Positions 1-4,973 of a stretch of DNA of 6,700 bases are shown here, in pieces. The DNA is taken from contig CABUVO010000060.1 in the NCBI GenBank assembly GCA_902495075.1, forward strand, positions 1 through 6,700. The letters are read 5' to 3'. The first letter of the stretch is position 1; every line of letters begins with the position of its first letter. Both the position numbers and the translations under genes were made by a program. This DNA is from an uncultured Porphyromonadaceae bacterium (GTDB taxonomy: Bacteria > Bacteroidota > Bacteroidia > Bacteroidales > Muribaculaceae). A model generated the notes under the pieces. It ran no database searches and was not told the DNA's origin. It was given only the letters and a program-made list of their open reading frames with translations.

Positions 1-609
1 AATTGCGGTGTGCTTGTCAATATTGTAGAGGCGTTAAAAGATGCAATACAAACAGGAGAGTTGCAGAATTTTATTGATGATTGGTGGTGCTCAATCGACA
101 AACTTCGGTTGTCATTTCAAAATGCACCGGCGTTGCCTCCATTTTATTTTGATAAAGAATTCGCCAACACAGCCAACAATCTACCTACAATCGAATACAG
201 CGCAAGCAGTCCCCTGACAGATGCTTTTCAGTTTAATGTCTTCATGTCGTGTCCTGCGGATTACATAGAAGACACATTAAGTGAATATCTGACACCGATT
301 TACGGGTATAGCACGGCGGATTCCATATTCATTGACTTTTGCAAGGATCTTGTAAAATGGCAGGAACAGGCATCAGTGGCCTATGTAAATGTTGTCATTA
401 ACGTTAAAGATAGTGATAACGAGAGTTATGATTTCAAAAACTCAGGGAAGTCGGTTTACTTAAACTTTACACTCCCTCACGACAAATTAACGATAGATAA
501 TTTATTAGAACAGAACAACAATTGCATATTCAGATATATGCTTGAAAATATGATGCCGAATGACGCTGTCAGGCCAGCTCCGAAGCACTCAGTAAGGAAT
601 CGAAAGTAA
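1..609 (+). CDS. Hypothetical acidic protein, 5' end outside window
   Basis: The reading frame is open to the left edge of the window (codons AAT TGC GGT precede the first possible start, a GTG at position 10). The gene therefore probably begins upstream and at least 199 residues are seen. I do not recognise the family. The visible part has no signal peptide, no membrane helix and no obvious catalytic motif. It is rich in aromatic and acidic residues (for example FIDDWW near residue 21 and PPFYFDKEF near residue 43), which fits a soluble cytoplasmic protein. The C-terminus is short and basic (KHSVRNRK). The next gene follows after 11 bp and its Shine-Dalgarno site overlaps this stop codon, so the two are very likely one transcript. 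A role as an immunity or accessory protein in a small gene cassette is possible, but nothing in the sequence proves it. Confidence 0.7.
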   Translation, partial: NCGVLVNIVEALKDAIQTGELQNFIDDWWCSIDKLRLSFQNAPALPPFYFDKEFANTANNLPTIEYSASSPLTDAFQFNVFMSCPADYIEDTLSEYLTPIYGYSTADSIFIDFCKDLVKWQEQASVAYVNVVINVKDSDNESYDFKNSGKSVYLNFTLPHDKLTIDNLLEQNNNCIFRYMLENMMPNDAVRPAPKHSVRNRK

Positions 610-614
610 GGAGG
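608..614 (+). promoter_or_regulatory. Strong Shine-Dalgarno site overlapping upstream stop
   Basis: AAGGAGG overlaps the TAA stop of the preceding gene and lies 6 nt before the ATG at 621. A near-perfect Shine-Dalgarno site is uncommon in Bacteroidales, where most starts depend on an unstructured A-rich leader. It fixes the start of the 99-residue membrane protein and implies termination-reinitiation coupling with the gene before it. Confidence 0.7.
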
Positions 615-620
615 CAAGCG

Positions 621-920
621 ATGAAACTGATATACAAAGCAAAATGGGTGATTGTCATATTATTTGCGGTTATATTCGCGGCATCATTTGCTGTGCTGTT
701 TGTTGGAGGTACGGCAGACGTTCACAGATGCTTTTGGGCGGCGAATCTGTTGCTGATAATTGCGCAGTCAGCAAATGTGGTTTATGCTTTTAAAAACAGG
801 CATAAAGATGTCGGAATCGCTTTGCTTATATGCCTTCTCATTGGTATTGGACTGATGTGGGCACTATACATCTGGAGTTGGAATTACACAGTTAAAGCTT
901 TAACCACAGGTTTTGAATAG
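621..920 (+). CDS. Small integral membrane protein, three predicted helices
   Basis: This 99-residue hydrophobic protein has three clear membrane segments, at about residues 9-30, 37-57 and 64-88. The N-terminus is short and positive (MKLIYKAK) and there is a basic loop (KNRHKD) near residues 57-62. By the positive-inside rule the N-terminus and the second loop would be cytoplasmic. No family is recognised and there are no catalytic residues or metal-binding motifs. It lies 11 bp after one unknown soluble protein and about 7 bp before another, so the three form a compact operon. Small multi-helix proteins beside soluble unknowns occur among immunity proteins and transport accessories, but that assignment would be a guess. 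The start is well supported by the AAGGAGG site 6 nt upstream. Confidence 0.75.
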   Translation: MKLIYKAKWVIVILFAVIFAASFAVLFVGGTADVHRCFWAANLLLIIAQSANVVYAFKNRHKDVGIALLICLLIGIGLMWALYIWSWNYTVKALTTGFE

Positions 921-927
921 CAAAGTA

Positions 928-1434
928 ATGACCGACAAGAAATATAGAAAAATAATGGCCGATGCGAGGCGGAGCGTGAGCCGAAAATACGGTTTCCGTC
1001 AAAGTTCATATATCAACTTCAAGGTAGAGGGCGGCTATTTTTTCTGTCTGTTTTTTCTTGACGTAGAGGCTCGACTAATCGTCAAACCCTTATATGCCGA
1101 TGATTTATGGTGGGATATATGGGACGCGAAGGAAAACAAGAAAGAACCTCTGAGCTTACGTGGAACAGGCGCTTACTCTCTATCAGGGCAAGTTCTGGCT
1201 TCATACGAGATTGCAAAAACTACTGATGAAGGGGAGATTACAAATACGTTCAATAAGATATTTCAGGATGCCAACACGGAAATAACAGGATTTCTGTCCG
1301 AGAATCCGGATGCCGACATCTTTTATCCCGATGAATCCAAGATGGATCACGATCCCGACATCGCCAACCTCATTGAGTGCATGGCGATGTTTTATTTCAT
1401 CAAAGGGCTATCGGTGTTCCGCATAGTCACATAG
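928..1434 (+). CDS. Hypothetical soluble protein, C-terminus possibly altered
   Basis: I chose the ATG at 928, giving 168 residues that begin MTDKKYRKIM. An in-frame TTG at 913 would add five residues and overlap the previous gene. There is no signal peptide or membrane helix. The N-terminus is basic and helical; a beta-rich, aromatic core follows, with FFCLFFLDVEAR, then VKPLYADDLWWDIWD, then LSLRGTGAYSLSG. The middle of this core looks like a conserved, family-defining stretch, but I cannot name the family. Seen directly: the last eight codons (LSVFRIVT) lie on sequence that reads, on the opposite strand, as the end of another open frame (1408-1548). The natural C-terminus may therefore have been replaced at a junction near 1400-1410. 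Function is unknown; it is probably co-transcribed with the two preceding genes. Confidence 0.7.
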   Translation: MTDKKYRKIMADARRSVSRKYGFRQSSYINFKVEGGYFFCLFFLDVEARLIVKPLYADDLWWDIWDAKENKKEPLSLRGTGAYSLSGQVLASYEIAKTTDEGEITNTFNKIFQDANTEITGFLSENPDADIFYPDESKMDHDPDIANLIECMAMFYFIKGLSVFRIVT

Positions 1435-1548
1435 CCATGCGCCGGCCGCTTTCTGCTGCTCGGTGGTCTTACCGTAGCTCTGCATCACGCTCTTGATGTC
1501 GGCGGCGTCGGAGAGGGATAAGATTGCCGTTTCTGGATTCTTTACTTT
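1408..1548 (-). pseudogene. Possible remnant of a minus-strand gene (C-terminal fragment)
   Basis: Reading the minus strand from 1548 down to a TAG at 1408-1410 gives 46 uninterrupted residues with a protein-like composition. They include SLSDAADIKSVMQSYGK and, near the end, AGAWLCDYAEHR before the stop. The frame is closed upstream by TGA at 1549-1551 and has no start codon of its own. A minus-strand ATG at 1552-1550 lies in a different frame and soon hits a stop, so a frameshift near the start of a former gene is conceivable. The stretch at about 1431-1515 is visibly GC-richer than its neighbours. I read it as a leftover from a rearrangement. The alternative is a chance antisense frame in non-coding DNA. 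No family is recognised. Confidence 0.3.
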
Positions 1549-1639
1549 TCATCGTTGTCAGAGGCCGTTTTTATGCGACATTCGTGAGATAATTGAGCAA
1601 TGGACACGGCATAATACCCCCAATGTCAGGAATTTTAGC

Positions 1640-1647
1640 TAACTTTG
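1640..1647 (+). promoter_or_regulatory. Candidate -7 element for the regulator gene
   Basis: TAACTTTG matches the Bacteroidetes -7 consensus TAnnTTTG and lies 35 bp before the ATG at 1683. No TTTG or TTG is seen 19-21 bp upstream, so the -33 element is weak or absent. The element overlaps an 8-bp palindrome (TTAGCTAA, 1635-1642) and an inverted repeat GCTAA/TTAGC (1638-1642 and 1650-1654), which could host a regulator. A weak promoter would suit a sensor expressed at low level. Confidence 0.45.
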
Positions 1648-1682
1648 CATTAGCATAGGCTGTTTGTCTGCCTACTTTTAAT

Positions 1683-3326
1683 ATGGCTAAACGAAACTTT
1701 GTATCGACATATAGTCTTTTATGGGTGCTTGTAATAGCTTTTATTACAGGCGCTGTATTTTCATGCACTGACAATCCGGAGGCTGAGAAACGGTTGACGA
1801 GTGCGGAGGCACTGATGAATCAGCATCCCGATTCGGCGTTGGCTATTCTGCAAGGCATAGACCGTTCATCCCTCAGTTCGGACAAGGGGAAAGCCCGATA
1901 TGCGTTGCTGATGTCGCAGGCCCTTGACAAGAATTATATCGACACAACCACCTTTGATATTCTCCAGCCCGCGATTGATTATTACACTGATAAAGGCACT
2001 CCCGATGAAAAGCTAAAGACATTCTACTATCAGGGTCGTATCTATCAGAACAAGGGCGATGAAGAAAACGCCATGCTTTCTTTCATAAATGCACGGGAAA
2101 TAACCGGTGTCACCGACACCCTGGCGCTCGCTCACCTCCTTGTGGCTCAGGGAACATTGTATTTAAGACAGTATAAGATATCCGATTTTGTGGCTAATAA
2201 TCTTGAAGCCGCAAAATTATATGGAAAAATGGGCAGGCATGTTCTTGAAATTGACAGCTACGCCAAAGCGTTGAACGGATATGTCATCATGGATGACAAA
2301 GCGGCGGCAGACAGTGTCATGTCGGTCTGTGTCCCTTTGATAAGAGAATTTCCTGATGGCGAAGCGGCCTTGTTTCCGGCCATGCTGGGATACACGATAG
2401 ATTTTTGCTCTCCCGATGAAATAAAAACATTTTTAGATAATTACAAGGACTTTGAGTTAGGACACGATGAAACGATGGATTTCGCCCGTGGCTATTCAAA
2501 AATCGGAGAGTTAGACAAGGCTTTGGAATTTATTACATTGATCAATCCGGCACCCAATACCCCAGATTCTTTGAAATATGCGACGGTGAAACTGGGCATT
2601 CTTGAAAAACAGGGGAAGTATGAGCAAGCATTGAATCTATATAAGGACTATTCCGCTATGCTTGAACGATACCAGTATGAACTTCTAACACAAGACTTAT
2701 TGTTCGCAGACAAGAAACATCAGCTTGAGGTGGATGTTCTGCAAGAGAGAACGCAAAAGGAACGGTTCATCTGGATTGCGCTCGGTGTCATACTGTTGCT
2801 GATAATCATATATCAGATGTGGGTGAGGAAATTGAGGATTGAGCATGAGAATGATTTGCTTAAAATCCAGACCTTGCAGCAAAACCTTTTTGAAAACGGA
2901 CAAAAACAGAACGAGGCGAAAGAAATAATCCAAAAATTGTTCCAGTCCCGTTTTCATCTTCTTGACGGACTCGCATCTTCTTACTTTGAGTCAAAGGAAA
3001 CCGGACAGGAACAGAAACGTATATTCGTAGAGGTCAAGGAATCCATCAGTAATTTCAGTTCCGATGAAACGATTTCGGAACTGATGGAAATTGTAAACGG
3101 ATATAACAACGGACTGATGGATCGTTTCAAAGCCGATTTCCCGAAATTGTCCAAATCACGTTTCCGGTTTGCCCTTTATCTTTTCTGCGGATTCTCCCTG
3201 CCTTCGATCAGTATTTTCACCGGCATGGAATTAAGGAATGTCTATGTCCATAAATCTCGCCTTAAGTCGGTGATTTCCGGTAGCGATTCCCCCCACAAGG
3301 GCGAATATCTCCGATATTTTGAGTAA
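1683..3326 (+). CDS. Membrane-spanning TPR regulator with C-terminal HTH-like domain
   Basis: This 547-residue protein has a layout common among Bacteroidales regulators. Residues 1-28 are a basic N-terminus, a hydrophobic stretch and a lipobox-like AVFSC, so Cys28 may be lipidated; Phe at -2 is atypical, and an uncleaved anchor is the alternative. Residues about 35-345 form a helical TPR-like array: ALMNQHPDSALAIL, YYQGRIYQNKGDEENAMLSF and LEKQGKYEQALNLY are recognisable units. One transmembrane helix spans about 362-380 (WIALGVILLLIIIYQMW) and is followed by basic residues, then a coiled coil at about 383-420. The C-terminus (about 486-532) resembles LuxR/sigma region 4-like helix-turn-helix domains, with SRFRFALYLFCGFS, a turn, then RNVYVHKSRLKSVI. 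From this I infer that the TPR part is extracytoplasmic and the HTH part cytoplasmic, so an envelope signal could reach DNA without a kinase. Its likely target is the operon 145 bp downstream. The ligand is unknown and no Shine-Dalgarno site is seen. Confidence 0.85.
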   Translation: MAKRNFVSTYSLLWVLVIAFITGAVFSCTDNPEAEKRLTSAEALMNQHPDSALAILQGIDRSSLSSDKGKARYALLMSQALDKNYIDTTTFDILQPAIDYYTDKGTPDEKLKTFYYQGRIYQNKGDEENAMLSFINAREITGVTDTLALAHLLVAQGTLYLRQYKISDFVANNLEAAKLYGKMGRHVLEIDSYAKALNGYVIMDDKAAADSVMSVCVPLIREFPDGEAALFPAMLGYTIDFCSPDEIKTFLDNYKDFELGHDETMDFARGYSKIGELDKALEFITLINPAPNTPDSLKYATVKLGILEKQGKYEQALNLYKDYSAMLERYQYELLTQDLLFADKKHQLEVDVLQERTQKERFIWIALGVILLLIIIYQMWVRKLRIEHENDLLKIQTLQQNLFENGQKQNEAKEIIQKLFQSRFHLLDGLASSYFESKETGQEQKRIFVEVKESISNFSSDETISELMEIVNGYNNGLMDRFKADFPKLSKSRFRFALYLFCGFSLPSISIFTGMELRNVYVHKSRLKSVISGSDSPHKGEYLRYFE

Positions 3327-3333
3327 TTCGCCC
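3299..3333 (+). repeat. Inverted repeat across the regulator stop codon
   Basis: GGGCGAAT (3299-3306) pairs perfectly with ATTCGCCC (3326-3333), with 19 nt between them. A competing inner hairpin, AATATC/GATATT with a 3-nt TCC loop (3304-3309 and 3313-3318), shares bases with the outer stem. The structure spans the last codons and the TAA stop. No T-run follows directly, so it is not a standard intrinsic terminator. It may protect the 3' end or end the regulator transcript in a Bacteroidetes-specific way. Confidence 0.45.
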
Positions 3334-3335
3334 GT

Positions 3336-3352
3336 ATGCAAGGTGATGCAAG
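3336..3352 (+). repeat. Distal copy of 13-bp direct repeat (possible operator)
   Basis: ATGCAAGGTGATG (3336-3348) recurs exactly at 3399-3411. In this copy the motif continues so that TGCAAG occurs twice, separated by GTGA (3337-3342 and 3347-3352). That is a period of 10 bp, or about one helical turn, as expected for two protein subunits bound on the same DNA face. It lies 10 bp after the regulator's stop codon. Confidence 0.55.
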
Positions 3353-3398
3353 AAAATATTTTTGACCTCTATTGATTATCAGTGACTTATAAGAGCAA

Positions 3399-3411
3399 AT
3401 GCAAGGTGATG
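3399..3411 (+). repeat. Proximal copy of 13-bp direct repeat abutting promoter
   Basis: This second exact copy of ATGCAAGGTGATG starts 63 bp after the first, close to six helical turns, so both would face the same side of the DNA. It ends 3 bp before the TTTG -33 element, where activators that touch RNA polymerase usually bind. Here the second half-site is degenerate (TGTAGT instead of TGCAAG). The likely binder is the HTH regulator encoded immediately upstream; this is inferred from position only. Confidence 0.6.
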
Positions 3412-3414
3412 TAG

Positions 3415-3445
3415 TTTGAGGTGTCCTTGGATTGGAGTAATTTTG
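3415..3445 (+). promoter_or_regulatory. Full-consensus Bacteroidetes promoter
   Basis: TTTG at 3415-3418 and TAATTTTG at 3438-3445 are separated by 19 bp, which matches the known Bacteroides sigma-ABfr arrangement (TTTG, about 19-20 bp, TAnnTTTG). Transcription would start near 3451-3452, leaving a leader of about 20 nt that is rich in A (AACAACAAAAAATTA) before the ATG at 3472. It would drive the small membrane protein, the two lipoproteins and possibly the receptor gene. The 13-bp repeat just upstream suggests activator control. Confidence 0.75.
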
Positions 3446-3471
3446 CATTGTAAAACAACAAAAAATTACTC

Positions 3472-3658
3472 ATGAAAGAATCCCTCAAATACGGACTCCT
3501 GACAGGTCTTGGATATTGCGCGATTGTCGGCGCGATACACCTCGTGGTTCCTGCACTCGATTGACAGATTTCCCCTGTTGGTGTGCGTTCTTCTGTCTGG
3601 TGGCTTATCATACCTGTTCTTATACATCAAGAATAAAAAACGCTATCAAAACATATAA
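3472..3658 (+). pseudogene. Small two-helix membrane protein split by a frameshift
   Basis: The ATG at 3472 follows a strong promoter and an A-rich leader. It opens a 30-residue frame (MKESLKYGLLTGLGYCAIVG and onward, ending VVPALD) that contains one membrane helix and stops at TGA 3562-3564. In the +1 frame the sequence continues as clear protein: DRFPLLVCVLLSGGLSYLF, a second helix, then a basic tail KNKKRYQNI and TAA at 3656-3658. Joining the frames at GAT-TGA-C gives a 61-residue protein with two helices and a positive C-terminus. The simplest reading is an indel in the gene or in the assembly. A recoding event is possible, because UGA followed by C is a leaky stop and skipping one T restores the frame as in prfB, but no internal Shine-Dalgarno-like stimulator is visible. 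A third option is that the 30-residue peptide is the real product. The family is unknown. The next gene starts 26 bp later, so it is probably in the same operon. Confidence 0.55.
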
Positions 3659-3684
3659 ATCATTTAAGATAAACCGTAAATAGT

Positions 3685-4416
3685 ATGATAACGAGAAAAC
3701 TATTATTAACCGCTGTGTTCGAAGTAGGCACACTCCTTGTCGGGTGTAGCGATGACAATACAGTTTTCAATGAGCCGGAAGTGATCAAAGCATACGAAAC
3801 TGATGTGCAGGTAATGGCTCAGTTTGTAGAAGTTGACCTAACTACGGGCACTTATGTTCTTAATCCGGATAAAAAGGTGACAGCCTCCGATTATATACTC
3901 AATCGAAGCAGAGAAGAACTTATGGCTGTTAACCAGATTAACAGAAATCGTTTCTTCAAAGAAATGGAGGCTGTAAACCGCCAACTTTCGGCAGCAAAAC
4001 GTTCCGGACTGGCAAGTGCCTTTGTTTACTCCACACAGACATCAAGCCTCGTTATTGATGGCAATGATGATGATTCTTTCCAGATCGCAAAACTTGACGA
4101 TAATGCTAATTGTTTGAGTCGAGTTGCCTCTCTGACTTTAGAGGATGGCAAAATCCGGAGTACCAGTTTCTTCACTCATTCAGATATGGCAATGACCGTT
4201 AATTCCGGAAACGGCTCTACATTCTATTGTGCGCAGGTATCGCTGGGAGATCAGAGCAATGAAAATGCCGAGATTGTCTTCATATCGGGTGTAAAATCTG
4301 TTATCCCTGCTCATTCCTATCTGCTTATCGCACCGGCAATACTTGACGGAAATAAAACCATAAGCGGAATATCATTAATCGGCGATGGCAATGTAACTGT
4401 TTCTATTGCATTATGA
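3685..4416 (+). CDS. Hypothetical lipoprotein, 243 residues
   Basis: The N-terminus is a lipoprotein signal: MITRKLLLTA, a hydrophobic stretch, then the lipobox LLVGC with Cys21 as the predicted lipidated residue. The following SDDNT has acidic residues as in Bacteroidetes surface-export signals, so surface exposure is possible. Oddly, Glu13 sits in the hydrophobic core of the signal, which may weaken export or reflect mutation. The mature part has a helical, charged segment at about residues 70-112 (NRSREELMAVNQINRNRFF). A beta-rich region from about 112 to the end follows, ending in ISLIGDGNVTVSIAL, which could be a small beta-sandwich. I do not recognise the family. The gene follows the split small membrane protein and overlaps the next lipoprotein gene by 4 nt (ATGA), so the two products are made together and may act together. 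No Shine-Dalgarno site is seen. Confidence 0.8.
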   Translation: MITRKLLLTAVFEVGTLLVGCSDDNTVFNEPEVIKAYETDVQVMAQFVEVDLTTGTYVLNPDKKVTASDYILNRSREELMAVNQINRNRFFKEMEAVNRQLSAAKRSGLASAFVYSTQTSSLVIDGNDDDSFQIAKLDDNANCLSRVASLTLEDGKIRSTSFFTHSDMAMTVNSGNGSTFYCAQVSLGDQSNENAEIVFISGVKSVIPAHSYLLIAPAILDGNKTISGISLIGDGNVTVSIAL

Positions 4417-4856
4417 AGCTTTTGAATTATCTTGCATTGACTTTGGTTACATTCGTTCTCGTTTCATGTGAGGAACGAACCGGTTATTATACTAATGAGC
4501 AGCAAGAAATAATTGCGAAACTGACTGCGAATGAATGGAGATTGGTCTATGAACATATCCCAAACTTTGAACCTGATGAACTTCAAGAAGAAGGATGGGT
4601 ATATAAATTCAATGCTAATGGCACGGGTTCATTCAAATGGATGAAATGGGAAGACGGAAGTATCAATGACGAACCTACATATTTTCATTGGACTTTCACA
4701 ACTGATAATTTCAACGTAATATACATTGACAAAACGGAGAGGTTCTTTTTGATAGATAAACTGACAGCAAAAGAATTATGGGTTTATAACTCATATCAAG
4801 ACCCTGTATTGTATCCAAATGCCGATGAAGTGTTTTGGAAATTTGTAGCACAATGA
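4413..4856 (+). CDS. Small lipocalin-like lipoprotein
   Basis: This 147-residue protein has a lipoprotein signal ending in the lipobox LVSC, with Cys19 as the predicted lipidation site, followed by acidic EER. The mature part begins with a helix (NEQQEIIAKL) and then NEWRLVYEHI. It continues with alternating strands such as WVYKFNANGTGSFKWMKWED, YFHWTFTTDNFNVIYI, FFLIDKL and ELWVYNS. The order of an N-terminal W-plus-strand, a GTG-type turn and repeated amphipathic strands resembles the small lipocalin-like lipoproteins common in Bacteroidetes. I infer the fold from this pattern and not from a specific signature. Its start overlaps the previous stop as ATGA, the typical arrangement for translational coupling. 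It probably sits on the envelope as an accessory to the receptor-like protein downstream. The ligand is unknown. Confidence 0.75.
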   Translation: MKLLNYLALTLVTFVLVSCEERTGYYTNEQQEIIAKLTANEWRLVYEHIPNFEPDELQEEGWVYKFNANGTGSFKWMKWEDGSINDEPTYFHWTFTTDNFNVIYIDKTERFFLIDKLTAKELWVYNSYQDPVLYPNADEVFWKFVAQ

Positions 4857-4917
4857 TTTGGTGATACTTAGAATGACAGTATTAAACGTAAAGAAAAGGA
4901 GAGAAGTATATATCGAA

Positions 4918-4970
4918 TTTTGTCATTGTCGAATCCGATAGCCTTGCGACAATAAGCAAAAGCGACAAAA
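4918..4970 (+). promoter_or_regulatory. Structured leader before receptor gene
   Basis: The 117 bp between the small lipoprotein and the receptor gene contain two adjoining stems. TTTTGTC (4918-4924) pairs with GACAAAA (4964-4970), and ATTGTCG (4925-4931) pairs with CGACAAT (4947-4953). The result is a 14-bp stem interrupted by a 10-nt bulge on the 3' side, with a 15-nt loop. It ends 3 nt before the ATG at 4974, so folding would hide the A-rich translation start region. A near-match to the -7 element (GAATTTTG, 4915-4922) overlaps the left arm, but no -33 element accompanies it. Translation control is an inference. Confidence 0.4.
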
Positions 4971-4973
4971 AAT

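Noticed and set aside
1571..1774. Minus-strand open frame of 67 codons across the regulator promoter and signal sequence
   Set aside because: It is antisense to the well-supported start of the regulator and its promoter and has no recognisable protein features.
2317..2957. Minus-strand frames inside the regulator gene
   Set aside because: They are antisense to the TPR and coiled-coil coding sequence, with no start signals or protein-like composition.
3357..3364. TATTTTTG, a second match to the -7 consensus between the two 13-bp repeats
   Set aside because: No TTTG lies at the required 19-21 bp upstream (the nearest, at 3318-3321, is 35 bp away), and the region is AT-rich, so a chance match is likely.
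4873..4941. A 22-codon open frame (ATG to TAG) in the leader before the receptor gene
   Set aside because: It is very short, has no clear ribosome site, and its codons overlap the hairpin arm. The composition (MTVLNVKKRREVYIEF) is not distinctive enough to call a leader peptide.
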